Source of the DNA: Gillisia xinjiangensis | Lineage (GTDB): Bacteria > Bacteroidota > Bacteroidia > Flavobacteriales > Flavobacteriaceae | Length of the DNA: 64,000 nt | NCBI RefSeq assembly: GCF_046298265.1 | Contig: NZ_JBKAHK010000004.1 | Span: 124,001 to 188,000 of the forward strand | Direction of reading: 5' to 3' | Notes under the pieces: generated by a model | Told to the model about the DNA's origin: nothing | Databases searched by the model: none | What the model saw: only the letters and a program-made list of their open reading frames with translations | Program-made: the position numbers and the translations under genes | In this document: positions 35,494 through 44,766 of the stretch, piece by piece | Numbering within the stretch: the first letter of the stretch is position 1 | How the letters are laid out: the number at the start of each line of letters is the position of its first letter

Positions 35494-35572
35494 AAGAAGG
35501 GCTGCTCGATCCAAAAATTAATTTTTTTATCACAATTTCATTTACGGTATCTTTACAGGCTAATTACAGCTT

Positions 35573-36811
35573 ATGTTATTTGAAGACTTACCATTATCCA
35601 AAGCGATTTTACAGGGAATAGCCGAAATAGGCCATCTCACTCCTACTCCAATTCAGGAAAAAGTGATCCCTGAGATTCTTAGAAGGAATGATGTTATAGC
35701 CGGTGCCCAGACAGGAACCGGAAAAACCGGCGCTTTTGCTATCCCTCTTTTGAATCTTTTGCATAAAAAGGTTGGAGAATCCACAGATGCAAAAACTTTG
35801 TCAGTCCTAATAATAAGTCCTACAAGGGAACTTGCTGTTCAAATTGAGGAAAATATACTGGCGTACGCAAAATTTACCAATGTAAAATCGGGAGTGGTTT
35901 TTGGCGGTGCATCTATGCAACCCCAAATCAATCTTTTAAAGAAAGGATTGCACATTTTGGTGGCTACTCCGGGACGATTGCTGGATCTTAGAAAACAAGG
36001 TTATATCAACCTGGATGAAATTAAGGTGTTGGTGCTTGATGAAGCCGATCTTATGTTGGACATGGGATTTATAGATGAAGTTCAAAAGATCATTCGTCTA
36101 TCACCAAATCTGGAGCAACGATTGATGTTTTCTGCAACTATCCCTGCTAAGGTTCAGGATCTGGCAAAAAATTTACTGAAGGATCCTGAAAAGATTGAAC
36201 TCACCCCAAATTCATCGGCAGCACCAGAGGTGAAACAGCTTTTATACCTGGTCCCAAAACCGGATAAAACCGAGCTGATGTTATTTGTGATGCGGAATGT
36301 AATAAAAGAAAAATCAGTTTTAATTTTCAGAAGAACGAAATACGGAGTAGAAAAAGCTTTGGAGTCCCTTACTAAAAATGGATTTAGAGCCAATGCCCTG
36401 CACGGCGATATGAGCCAAAGCGACCGCTCATCGGCGCTGAATTCGTTTAAAAACAAGGAGATAAATATCCTCGTTGCAACCGATCTTGCAGCCCGCGGAC
36501 TGGATATAGATTTACTGGATTACGTGATAAATTTCGATATCCCGAGTATGCCGGAAACTTATGTGCATCGAATTGGAAGGACTGGTCGCGCTGGAAATGT
36601 GGGAACTTCCATCTCTTTTTGCAGTGCCGATGAGAAAAAATACATCCAATTTATTGAAACATTGATCGGTACCAAAATCCCGGTTGTTGATGAAAATCCG
36701 TATCCGATGGATAAGGATGCCAAACCTCAGGTTCATAAAAAGAAGGGGAGCAAACATAAGCCAGGAAGAAAAGGAAGCGGGTCCAAGGCCAATAAAAAGA
36801 GGTGGTACTAA
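35573..36811 (+). CDS. DEAD/DEAH box RNA helicase
   Basis: A 412-residue ATP-dependent RNA helicase. Q motif region TPTPIQEKVIPEI, motif I AQTGTGKTGAF, Ia PTRELAVQ, II VLDEADLMLD, III SATIPAK, IV VLIFRRT, V ATDLAARGLDI and VI HRIGRTGRAG are all intact. The C-terminal tail (~385-412) is Lys/Gly/Ser-rich, as in RhlE-type proteins involved in ribosome assembly or cold adaptation. Copy C of the intergenic repeat follows. Confidence 0.95.
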   Translation: MLFEDLPLSKAILQGIAEIGHLTPTPIQEKVIPEILRRNDVIAGAQTGTGKTGAFAIPLLNLLHKKVGESTDAKTLSVLIISPTRELAVQIEENILAYAKFTNVKSGVVFGGASMQPQINLLKKGLHILVATPGRLLDLRKQGYINLDEIKVLVLDEADLMLDMGFIDEVQKIIRLSPNLEQRLMFSATIPAKVQDLAKNLLKDPEKIELTPNSSAAPEVKQLLYLVPKPDKTELMLFVMRNVIKEKSVLIFRRTKYGVEKALESLTKNGFRANALHGDMSQSDRSSALNSFKNKEINILVATDLAARGLDIDLLDYVINFDIPSMPETYVHRIGRTGRAGNVGTSISFCSADEKKYIQFIETLIGTKIPVVDENPYPMDKDAKPQVHKKKGSKHKPGRKGSGSKANKKRWY

Positions 36812-36840
36812 AGAAATTCTATCAGTCAATTTATTTATTT

Positions 36841-36909
36841 GAGGCAAGCCCTCCTGAATGATTCGGGCAGGCCTCGGGAAAATTAAACCCTCAATGAGGG
36901 ATCAAAAAC
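36841..36909 (+). repeat. Intergenic repeat family, copy C (shorter)
   Basis: About 30 bp after the helicase stop. GAGGCAAGCC...GGCAGGCCTCGGG, then AATTAAACCCTCAATGAGGGATCAAAAAC. It lacks the left third seen in copies A and B but keeps the right half, and carries its own GAGGC/GCCTC fold-back. Confidence 0.65.
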
Positions 36910-36913
36910 AAAC

Positions 36914-36934
36914 AACTCCGGAAATTCCGGAGTT
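36914..36934. terminator. Terminator between DEAD helicase and ettA
   Basis: Stem AACTCCGGA/TCCGGAGTT (9 bp) with a 3-nt loop, followed by T6; A-rich on the other side. Confidence 0.88.
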
Positions 36935-36959
36935 TTTTGTTTAAATAATTCAGTTTTAC

Positions 36960-38651
36960 TTAACGAACCAATTTCTTATACTTAATACGTTTAGGCATCA
37001 AATCACCTCCAAGGCGTTTTTTCTTATTCTCTTCATAATCAGAGAAACTTCCTTCAAAGAAATATACCTGTGAATTTCCTTCAAAAGCAAGGATGTGCGT
37101 ACATACCCTGTCCAGGAACCACCTGTCGTGAGAAATCACCACTGCACATCCTGCAAAATTTTCTAGACCTTCCTCCAGCGCCCTTAGGGTATTAACATCA
37201 AGATCGTTGGTAGGCTCATCCAGCAACAGAACGTTCCCTTCTTCTTTTAGGGTCATTGCAAGGTGCAAACGGTTACGTTCCCCACCAGAAAGCATACTCA
37301 CCTTTTTGTTTTGTTCGCTTCCTCCAAAGTTAAACCTGCTTAAATAAGCCCTGGAATTTACCTGACGGCCACCCATCATAATTAATTCCTGCCCATCACT
37401 AAAATTTTGCCAGATGGATTTTTCAGAATCGATATTGGAATGCGCCTGATCTACATAAGCGATCTTTACGGTTTCCCCTACTTCAAAACTCCCTTTATCG
37501 GGCTGAATTTCCCCCATAATCATTTTGAAGATCGTGGTTTTACCGGCTCCATTGGGTCCAATAACTCCAACAATCCCAGCTTGCGGAAGATTGAAGTTAA
37601 GATCCTCATAAAGCAATTTATCATCAAAAGCTTTGCTTACCCCTTTGGCTTCAATCACATTTGTTCCCAAACGTGGACCATTTGGAATATAGATTTCCAG
37701 CTTTTCATCCATTTGCTTTTGATCCTGACTAAGCAGTTTATCATAATTATTCAAACGGGCTTTTTGCTTGGTTTGTCTTCCTTTTGGAGACATTCTGGCC
37801 CATTCCAATTCACGTTCCAGAGTTTTCTGACGCTTGCTGGCTGTCTTTTGCTCCTGTGCAAGGCGTTTGGATTTCTGGTCCAGCCAGGAGGAATAATTTC
37901 CTTTCCACGGAATGCCTTCTCCTCTATCGAGTTCCAGGATCCAGCCTGCCACATTATCCAGGAAGTACCTGTCGTGAGTTACCGCGATTACCGTTCCTTT
38001 ATAAGCAGCCAAGTGATGTTCCAGCCAGTGTACAGATTCTGCATCCAGGTGGTTGGTAGGCTCATCCAGCAATAATACATCGGGTTCCTGCAGAAGCAAT
38101 CTACATAAAGCTACCCGGCGGCGTTCCCCTCCAGATAAAACTCCTATTTTCTTGTCGGGCTCCGGAGTACGCAAAGCATCCATCGCGATTTCAAGCTTGG
38201 TATCCAGTTCCCAAGCATTTGAGGCATCAATTTGATCCTGCAGCAAAGCCTGTTTATCCATCAGTTTTTCCATTTTCTCTGCATCTTCATAAACTTCGGG
38301 AAGACCAAACATATCGTTGATCTTATTGTACTCATCGAGAATGGCAACAGTTTCTGCTGCTCCTTCTTTTACTACTTCAAGTACGGTTTTCTCATCATCC
38401 AGTTTTGGTTCCTGTTCCAGGTATCCCACGGTATAGCCCGGAGAAAACACCACATCTCCCTGGTAATTTTTTTCTTCCCCTGCAATAATCCGCAACAATG
38501 TGGATTTTCCGGAACCGTTAAGACCAAGGATCCCGATTTTTGCACCGTAGAAGAAACTTAGATAAATATTTTTAAGCACCGGAACATTCGCGCCGGGATA
38601 GGATTTTGTGAGTCCGGACATGGAAAAAATAACCTTATTGTCGTCTGCCAT
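36960..38651 (-). CDS. ettA: Energy-dependent translational throttle protein EttA (ABC-F)
   Basis: Ribosome-associated ABC-F ATPase that gates early translation according to ATP/ADP ratio. 563 residues with two ABC cassettes: Walker A GLNGSGKST (~43) and GPNGAGKTT (~370), signatures LSGGERRRVAL and LSGGERNRLHL, Walker B LLLDEPTNHLD and LLLDEPTNDLD. The linker (~250-330, WARMSPKGRQTKQKARL) has the P-site tRNA interaction motif. The ~560 length fits EttA rather than Uup or antibiotic-resistance ABC-F. Confidence 0.95.
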   Translation of the reverse strand: MADDNKVIFSMSGLTKSYPGANVPVLKNIYLSFFYGAKIGILGLNGSGKSTLLRIIAGEEKNYQGDVVFSPGYTVGYLEQEPKLDDEKTVLEVVKEGAAETVAILDEYNKINDMFGLPEVYEDAEKMEKLMDKQALLQDQIDASNAWELDTKLEIAMDALRTPEPDKKIGVLSGGERRRVALCRLLLQEPDVLLLDEPTNHLDAESVHWLEHHLAAYKGTVIAVTHDRYFLDNVAGWILELDRGEGIPWKGNYSSWLDQKSKRLAQEQKTASKRQKTLERELEWARMSPKGRQTKQKARLNNYDKLLSQDQKQMDEKLEIYIPNGPRLGTNVIEAKGVSKAFDDKLLYEDLNFNLPQAGIVGVIGPNGAGKTTIFKMIMGEIQPDKGSFEVGETVKIAYVDQAHSNIDSEKSIWQNFSDGQELIMMGGRQVNSRAYLSRFNFGGSEQNKKVSMLSGGERNRLHLAMTLKEEGNVLLLDEPTNDLDVNTLRALEEGLENFAGCAVVISHDRWFLDRVCTHILAFEGNSQVYFFEGSFSDYEENKKKRLGGDLMPKRIKYKKLVR

Positions 38652-38771
38652 TCTATTTTGTTTTATAATTAATATCCTACTTTAAAGCCAGTGACGGCTT
38701 TTTAGATCTTTTTGTATTTCTGCACAAATATCAGAATTTTAAATTCAAGTTAGGTTTGGTCCTGAAGTTTT

Positions 38772-39251
38772 TTAGGAAGAATATAAGCCCAACTGTCTTA
38801 ACAGAATTAAAAGTTGCCCATTGTGATATGCGGTATGCTCAATAACCAGCAGAATTTCGCGAAGTAGGGAATGATTGGTGCCCTTGCGCACAGGAGTAAG
38901 AAGGTCGTTTTCTGGATTTAAAAGAAAATCAGAAAGTTGATGACGTTCCGCGAAATAATCGGCTTTCAGCTGTTTCCAATCGACTTGAGATGCCGGAGCT
39001 TTTTCCTTTGGCCAATATTCATCCGGCCAGTGATGAGATTCATATTTTTCAGCTGTACAATAATCAAGGATATCCTTCTGTGCAAATTTTATATGATAAA
39101 AAAGTTCGTAAAATGAATATGGAAGCTTCCCGGGTCGTTCACCTAATTTATCAAATTTGATATTTTTCAGCATTTCTTCCACAGGCATAAACGCTGCACC
39201 ACCTTCTAAATGTTTTGAAATTTGCTTCCTTATTTCAAAAAAATCCGCCAT
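38772..39251 (-). CDS. DinB family protein
   Basis: A 159-residue four-helix protein of the DinB/YfiT superfamily, which binds a metal through three His. Candidate ligands are the His in YELFYHIKFAQ and the pair in VIEHTAYHNGQLLILLRQLG. Several members use bacillithiol or other thiols as co-substrate; that is a family-level remark. It lies 2 bp from the next upstream small membrane gene and is probably its operon partner. Confidence 0.85.
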   Translation of the reverse strand: MADFFEIRKQISKHLEGGAAFMPVEEMLKNIKFDKLGERPGKLPYSFYELFYHIKFAQKDILDYCTAEKYESHHWPDEYWPKEKAPASQVDWKQLKADYFAERHQLSDFLLNPENDLLTPVRKGTNHSLLREILLVIEHTAYHNGQLLILLRQLGLYSS

Positions 39252-39253
39252 TT

Positions 39254-39433
39254 TTAAACCCTTCCTTTAAGTGCATTGAAAGCCCAGGACATTACAAAAA
39301 AACCTATTCCTACCGTGGAAAATCCAATGGCATAATCCTGATATTTAAGCACTCCCAATAAGACTAAAGCGATCCCAATAAGCAACATAAAAAAAGATGC
39401 CCAGGCAAAAATGGTATTTTTATTCATTCCCAT
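39254..39433 (-). CDS. Small two-helix membrane protein
   Basis: A 59-residue protein from ATG 39433 (MGMNKNTIFAW); ATG 39427 is an alternative, and a longer frame to 39493 adds a basic stretch that looks untranslated. Two hydrophobic helices (~8-28 and ~33-50) and a conserved-looking end AFNALKGRV. It resembles a small conserved flavobacterial membrane family I recall from Gramella (CAL67264 type), unverified. Function unknown. Confidence 0.7.
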   Translation of the reverse strand: MGMNKNTIFAWASFFMLLIGIALVLLGVLKYQDYAIGFSTVGIGFFVMSWAFNALKGRV

Positions 39434-39692
39434 AAATCCAGTTTTTATTTTATCGCCTTTAAAAGGCTTTCGCGTTATTCCTTTTTGTATCAATCCAAAA
39501 GGTGCTGTTGCAATCCCTTGGGCATTATCTCAACAAATATCCGATATTTAAATGATTTAATTCACCATAAAAATTGCCTCGTTTTTGTATTTTAGCCTCG
39601 TTACAATAAGCCCGGTTCCATCTTAAATAGATATTCTGGAAAAAAATACTCTTAAAGATACTGAAATCTGAACAATCCATAAAAAAACAGGC

Positions 39693-41321
39693 ATGAATAT
39701 CAACTTCAATAAAAATGAAGATCATAATAAACTTTTAGCTTCTTCCCTCAGGCAAAAACTTTCTAAGGTGCATCTTGGCGGCGGAGAAAAACGAATCGAA
39801 AAACACCACGGGAAAGGCAAAATGACTGCACGGGAGCGCATCAATTATCTTTTGGATGATGCCGATGCCGCAATAGAAATAGCGGCTTTTGCGGGAGATG
39901 AAATGTATAAAGAACATGGAGGTTGCCCAAGCGGTGGTGTCGTGGTAAAAATAGGTCATGTCTCTGGAAAGCAATGCATCGTTGTTGCCAATGATGCCAC
40001 GGTAAAAGCAGGCGCCTGGTTCCCTATCACCGCAAAAAAGAACCTTAGAGCACAGGAAATCGCCATGGAAAACAGGCTTCCTATAATTTATCTTGTAGAC
40101 AGTGCCGGGGTATATTTACCTATGCAGGACGAAATTTTCCCGGACAAGGAACACTTCGGAAGAATCTTCAGAAACAATGCCGTAATGAGCAGTATGGGAA
40201 TTACCCAGATCTCTGCCGTGATGGGAAGCTGTGTCGCCGGGGGTGCTTATCTTCCTATTATGAGTGATGAAGCCATTATTGTTGAAAAAACAGGAAGTAT
40301 CTTTCTTGCAGGAAGCTATCTTGTAAAAGCCGCCATTGGAGAGTCTATTGACAACGAAACCCTGGGAGGTGCATCCACACATTCTGAAATTAGCGGAGTT
40401 ACGGATTATAAAGCAAAAGACGACAAAGATGCCCTGGAAACCATTAAGAATATAATGGACAAGATTGGGGACTACGATAAGGCCGGATTTAATCGAAAAG
40501 AAGCACTTAAACCAAAAGAAAATCAGGAAGATATTTTTGGGATCCTGCCAAAAAAACGCAGTGATCAATATGATATGCGGGAGATTATAAGCCGATTGGT
40601 GGACGAGTCCAAATTTGAAGAATATAAAGAAGGTTACGGACAAACCATTATCACCGGATATGCACGAATAGATGGCTGGGCAGTTGGAATTGTTGCCAAT
40701 CAGCGAAAGATTGTGAAAACCAAAAAAGGTGAAATGCAGTTTGGTGGAGTAATCTATTCAGATTCTGCCGATAAAGCAACCCGGTTCATAGCAAATTGCA
40801 ATCAGAAAAAAATTCCACTGGTTTTTTTACAAGATGTTACAGGGTTCATGGTTGGGAGCAAAAGCGAGCATGGCGGAATAATTAAGGATGGAGCAAAAAT
40901 GGTAAGCGCAGTTAGCAATTCGGTAGTACCAAAATTCACCGTTATCATTGGAAATTCCTATGGCGCCGGAAATTACGCTATGTGCGGAAAAGCCTATGAT
41001 CCAAGACTTATTGTTGCCTGGCCAAGTGCTGAACTGGCTGTAATGGGTGGAACTCAGGCTGCCAAGGTTTTAGCGCAAATTGAAACCGCTTCCATGGCCA
41101 AAAAGGGTGAACCTGTAGATGCCGAAAAAGAAAAGGAAGTTTTTGAAAAGCTCAAAGCAAAATACGATTCCCAAACTTCACCTTATTACGCCGCTGCCCG
41201 GATCTGGACGGATGCAATTATCAACCCGCTGGATACAAGAAAATGGATCGCCACAGGGATAGAAGCAGCCAACCACTCCCCTATTACCAAAGATTTTAAT
41301 TTGGGGGTAATTCAAACATAA
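39693..41321 (+). CDS. Acyl-CoA carboxylase beta (carboxyltransferase) subunit
   Basis: A 542-residue carboxyltransferase of the propionyl-/methylcrotonyl-CoA carboxylase beta type. It transfers CO2 from biotin to an acyl-CoA. Two crotonase-like halves are visible: KMTARERINYLLDD and PSGGVVVKIGHVSGK in the first, FLQDVTGFMVGSKSEHGGIIKDGAKMV and GNSYGAGNYAMCGKAYDPR in the second. Methylcrotonyl-CoA (leucine degradation) is the most likely substrate, from length and second-half motifs. The biotin-carrying alpha subunit is not next to it. Confidence 0.92.
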   Translation: MNINFNKNEDHNKLLASSLRQKLSKVHLGGGEKRIEKHHGKGKMTARERINYLLDDADAAIEIAAFAGDEMYKEHGGCPSGGVVVKIGHVSGKQCIVVANDATVKAGAWFPITAKKNLRAQEIAMENRLPIIYLVDSAGVYLPMQDEIFPDKEHFGRIFRNNAVMSSMGITQISAVMGSCVAGGAYLPIMSDEAIIVEKTGSIFLAGSYLVKAAIGESIDNETLGGASTHSEISGVTDYKAKDDKDALETIKNIMDKIGDYDKAGFNRKEALKPKENQEDIFGILPKKRSDQYDMREIISRLVDESKFEEYKEGYGQTIITGYARIDGWAVGIVANQRKIVKTKKGEMQFGGVIYSDSADKATRFIANCNQKKIPLVFLQDVTGFMVGSKSEHGGIIKDGAKMVSAVSNSVVPKFTVIIGNSYGAGNYAMCGKAYDPRLIVAWPSAELAVMGGTQAAKVLAQIETASMAKKGEPVDAEKEKEVFEKLKAKYDSQTSPYYAAARIWTDAIINPLDTRKWIATGIEAANHSPITKDFNLGVIQT

Positions 41322-41339
41322 AATTTAGTTTCCATATTT

Positions 41340-42980
41340 ATGAATAAATTTCTTTTTCCAATACTTCTGGTGCTATTCGGACTTAATACTTCCTGTTCAC
41401 AGGTTTTAAGCGATAAACAACAAAAATATACCGAAGCCGATTCTCTTAGGGGATCCCTTAGAGCAGAAAGGGCTTATGATGTATTAAAATATCACCTACA
41501 GGTACGGGTAGATCCTGAAGAAAAATATATTTCTGGTTTTAATAACATCACATTTCTAACAGAACAGGAACTACCGCTGATGCAAATCGATCTTTTTGAA
41601 AATATGAAGGTAGATTCCATCATACATCAGAATAACCCTCTAAAATATGAGCGAAAACATAATGCTGTTTTTGTGGAATTTGAAGAGCCTTTAAAATCGG
41701 GTGTTTTAGATTCTGTAAAATTCTTCTATTCCGGAAATCCAATTATCGCAGAAAATGCTCCCTGGGATGGCGGGTTCGTATTTGAAAAAGATGATGATGG
41801 AAATCATTGGATTGCCGTTGCGGTACAAGGAACGGGAGCCAGTCTTTGGTATCCAAACAAAGATCATCAAAGCGATGAACCGGAAGAAGTGTTAATAGAA
41901 GCTGAAGTTCCCAATGGCCTTATGAATGTTTCCAATGGAAGATTTATGGGTAAAAAAGACCTGGGGGATGGTTTTACACGCTGGAGCTGGAAAGTCACAA
42001 ACCCCATAAATAATTACAATGTGGTTTTAAACATTGGAAATTATGTTCATTTTAAGGATTCCTATCAGGATCTCGATCTGGATTATTATGTACTTCCCTA
42101 CAATCTTGAAAAAGCTAAAATGCAGTTTGAAGAAGTGAAGCCAATGATGGAATGTTTTTACGAAAAATTCGGGGAATATCCTTTTGTGGAAGATGGGTTT
42201 AAGTTAGTGGAAACTCCTTATTTAGGGATGGAACATCAAAGCGTTGTGGCTTATGGAAATGAATATGAAAAGGGCTATCTGGGAAGGGATCTTTCGGGAA
42301 CAGGCATAGGTTTAAGATTTGATTTTATAATAATTCATGAGTCGGGGCACGAATGGTTCGGAAACAGCATAACTGCAAAAGATATAGCAGATATGTGGAT
42401 CCACGAAGGATTCACTGCATATTCTGAAGCTGTTTATGTTGAATGCCGCTGGGGAAAAGAGGATGCCCTGGAATATTTAAAAGGAACACGCAATGGAATT
42501 GGAAATAGTACTCCTATCATTGGAGACTACGGGGTTAATTCTGAAGGTTCTGGAGATATGTATTACAAAGGTGCCAGTTTGCTCAACACTATCAGAAGTA
42601 TTTATAATGATGACGAACTTTGGTGGAAAACTCTTAAAGATTATACAGAAACATATAAACACCAGATCATTGACACTAAAACCACCGAAAACTTTTTTGA
42701 TAAAGCAACCGAGGTCGATTTAAAGCCTGTTTTTGATCAGTATTTAAGGCATTCCAAAATACCCGTACTTCAGTTTAAAAAAATTGGAACCCAGGTATAT
42801 TATCGTTGGCAGAAAACGGTTGAAGATTTTAATATGCCGGTAGATGTATTTGTTAAAGGGAAAGAAATTAGATTATACCCCACAGATGAATGGATGCCAT
42901 TTTCTGAAATGGTGAAGGATAAAAATGATATCAAGGTAAACAACCTGAAATTTTATATAGCTTCCTCTTTTATGCAATAA
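41340..42980 (+). CDS. M1 family metallopeptidase
   Basis: A 546-residue exported aminopeptidase-like protein; the signal ends LNTSCSQ, possibly lipidated at Cys19. Zinc motif HESGHEWFGNS is followed 18 residues on by the Glu in WIHEGFTAYSEA. The substrate-side motif reads LGMEHQSVVAYG in place of the classical GAMEN, as in many Bacteroidota members. It is shorter than aminopeptidase N (~870) and lacks the large C-terminal helical domain. It is 18 bp after the carboxylase gene, so likely co-transcribed. Confidence 0.92.
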   Translation: MNKFLFPILLVLFGLNTSCSQVLSDKQQKYTEADSLRGSLRAERAYDVLKYHLQVRVDPEEKYISGFNNITFLTEQELPLMQIDLFENMKVDSIIHQNNPLKYERKHNAVFVEFEEPLKSGVLDSVKFFYSGNPIIAENAPWDGGFVFEKDDDGNHWIAVAVQGTGASLWYPNKDHQSDEPEEVLIEAEVPNGLMNVSNGRFMGKKDLGDGFTRWSWKVTNPINNYNVVLNIGNYVHFKDSYQDLDLDYYVLPYNLEKAKMQFEEVKPMMECFYEKFGEYPFVEDGFKLVETPYLGMEHQSVVAYGNEYEKGYLGRDLSGTGIGLRFDFIIIHESGHEWFGNSITAKDIADMWIHEGFTAYSEAVYVECRWGKEDALEYLKGTRNGIGNSTPIIGDYGVNSEGSGDMYYKGASLLNTIRSIYNDDELWWKTLKDYTETYKHQIIDTKTTENFFDKATEVDLKPVFDQYLRHSKIPVLQFKKIGTQVYYRWQKTVEDFNMPVDVFVKGKEIRLYPTDEWMPFSEMVKDKNDIKVNNLKFYIASSFMQ

Positions 42981-43168
42981 GTAAAAAATTCAATAAAGCT
43001 CACCACCTGCAGGTTTTTTTTGTTTTTTCCCCAGAATACTCCCTTTTATCCCACAGAAAATTCCTGTTCCAGATCCCGTTAAATTTATTCTAATCCATTA
43101 ATATCACCCGAATGTTCAGGAAATTATTAGTAACTTAATTTAATAATTCATAGAAAGTAGTAAACAAA

Positions 43169-43187
43169 TGGATAGCGTATTTATCCA
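43169..43187. promoter_or_regulatory. Inverted repeat upstream of the 43-54 kb block
   Basis: TGGATA (43169-43174), 7-nt spacer, TATCCA (43182-43187), ending 19 bp before the ATG at 43207. It could be an operator or an RNA hairpin at the leader end. Length and position are suggestive only. Confidence 0.3.
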
Positions 43188-43206
43188 ATAACATTTAAAT
43201 CATTAT

Positions 43207-44739
43207 ATGTCGAAACTTAAAAATCTGAATTTTAAAGCTGTGATCCTGGACATGGATGGAGTAATTACTAAAACTGCAAGGGTTCATGCCAAAGCCTGGA
43301 AAAAAATGTTTGATGAATTTTTGGAAGAAAGAGAAGGAGGCGATTTCCAGCCCTTAGAAATCAAAACTGACTATAAAAAATACATAGATGGCATCCCACG
43401 ATTAGATGGAATTCGCGGTTTTCTAAAATCCCGCGATATCGACATCCCGGAAGGAAACCCCAATGATGACCACGAGAAGAATACGGTTCACGGGTTGGGA
43501 AAAAGAAAAAATAAGATCTTTAGGGATGTTATAGAAAAAGATGGTGTACAGGTTTATGAAGATACCGTGGAAATGATTAAAAAATGGGAAAATGAAAATA
43601 TAAAACTTGCAGTAATCTCTTCCAGTAAAAACTGTAAATACATCATGGGAAAATCGGGCCTTGAAGATAGGTTTAAGGTAAGGGTGGATGGAAATACTTT
43701 AAAGGAAGAAAATTTAAGAGGGAAGCCGGAACCGGATATGTTTATAAAAGCAGCTGAATATCTTAATGTAAAGAATGAAGAAACTATCATAATAGAAGAT
43801 GCTGTCCAGGGAGTACAAGCAGGAAAAAAAGGAAGATTTGCCTGTGTGGTTGGTGTGGCAAGAAATGGTGAAGAAAAGTCTTTAAAGGAAGCCGGTGCAG
43901 ATATCGTAGTGAGAAAACTTACAGAACTTTCATACATGAATAAAAAAACTCCAGAGACGCTTCCCAATGCCCTAAAAGAAATTGAAGAATTGTTCGAAAT
44001 AAAAGGGAACAGGAAGATCACAATTTTCCTTGACTATGATGGAACATTGACCCCAATTATTTCAGATCCTGATGCTGCAGAATTACCGGATGATAACAGG
44101 GAAATAATTGCCGATCTTTCAAATATTACTCCGGTAGCCATCATCAGCGGTCGTGATCTCAGGGATCTAAAATCTAAAATTGAAATAGATACTGTTATTT
44201 ATGCCGGAAGTCATGGATTTGATATTACAGGACCTGATGGTTTGGAAATGGTGCACGAATCGGAAAAAGAAGTTACTCCTGCCCTCGATGAAGCTGAAAA
44301 ACGCTTAAAAGAGCAGCTAAAAGATATACTTGGCGCATATATCGAAAGAAAAAAATTCGCGATTGCTGTTCATTACAGAAATGTGGAACAAAAGTATGTT
44401 CAGGAAATAAAAGATGCCGTTCAAAAAGAAGCAGATCGCCAGGATATATTAAAGACAGGCAGCGGTAAGAAAATCCTGGAACTTAAGCCGAATATAAACT
44501 GGAACAAAGGATATGCGCTGGATTGGCTTACAGAAAAACTGGCTTGGGACAAGGAAAAATATCTTCGGATATATATAGGTGATGATATTACCGATGAAGA
44601 TGGCTTTGAGGCGCTTATTGAAGAAGGGGTCGGGATCCTGGTAGGAACCCACGGCGAAAAAACTTCTGCAACTTTAGCACTTCGCAATACAAATGAGGTG
44701 ACCAAATTTCTTCAACATATAAAGGATCGGTTAAAATAA
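43207..44739 (+). CDS. Fused beta-phosphoglucomutase-like HAD / trehalose-phosphatase
   Basis: A 510-residue two-domain cytosolic protein. Domain 1 (~8-245) is a HAD of the beta-phosphoglucomutase group: D15/D17 in VILDMDGVI, PRLDGIRGF, VISSSKNC and IIIEDAVQGVQAG. Domain 2 (~268-510) is a trehalose-6-phosphate phosphatase: D276/D278 in IFLDYDGTLTPI, AIISGRDL, YAGSHGFDI and GDDITDEDGFEAL. Domain 1 would turn beta-glucose-1-phosphate into glucose-6-phosphate; domain 2 would release trehalose from its 6-phosphate. The pairing with the adjacent GH65 gene mirrors mycobacterial OtsB1. No trehalose-6-phosphate synthase is in the window. Confidence 0.9.
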   Translation: MSKLKNLNFKAVILDMDGVITKTARVHAKAWKKMFDEFLEEREGGDFQPLEIKTDYKKYIDGIPRLDGIRGFLKSRDIDIPEGNPNDDHEKNTVHGLGKRKNKIFRDVIEKDGVQVYEDTVEMIKKWENENIKLAVISSSKNCKYIMGKSGLEDRFKVRVDGNTLKEENLRGKPEPDMFIKAAEYLNVKNEETIIIEDAVQGVQAGKKGRFACVVGVARNGEEKSLKEAGADIVVRKLTELSYMNKKTPETLPNALKEIEELFEIKGNRKITIFLDYDGTLTPIISDPDAAELPDDNREIIADLSNITPVAIISGRDLRDLKSKIEIDTVIYAGSHGFDITGPDGLEMVHESEKEVTPALDEAEKRLKEQLKDILGAYIERKKFAIAVHYRNVEQKYVQEIKDAVQKEADRQDILKTGSGKKILELKPNINWNKGYALDWLTEKLAWDKEKYLRIYIGDDITDEDGFEALIEEGVGILVGTHGEKTSATLALRNTNEVTKFLQHIKDRLK

Positions 44740-44766
44740 ACGGAAGAAAAAGAAAAACAAGCAATT

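Larger units (their letters stand above)
35212..35572. other. 361-bp spacer holding a repeat element
   Basis: No convincing gene; a 78-codon plus-strand frame at 35251-35487 is produced by the repeat and is His/Ser/Thr-rich. The spacer holds degenerate inverted ends and an 8-bp tandem array (separate entries), then AT-rich promoter sequence for the DEAD helicase with TATCTTTA at 35548. Confidence 0.7.

Noticed and set aside
37407..38075. 222-codon plus-strand frame opposite ettA
   Set aside because: The minus-strand EttA gene is complete with all ABC motifs; the opposing frame shows no family features.
40116..40643. 175-codon minus-strand frame within the acyl-CoA carboxylase gene
   Set aside because: Antisense to a well-supported gene with full carboxyltransferase motifs; Phe/Ser/His-rich without domain signal.
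43005..43014. ACCTGCAGGT palindrome followed by T8 after the M1 peptidase gene, as a terminator
   Set aside because: The palindrome has no room for a loop, leaving only a 3-bp stem, so it is too weak to call.
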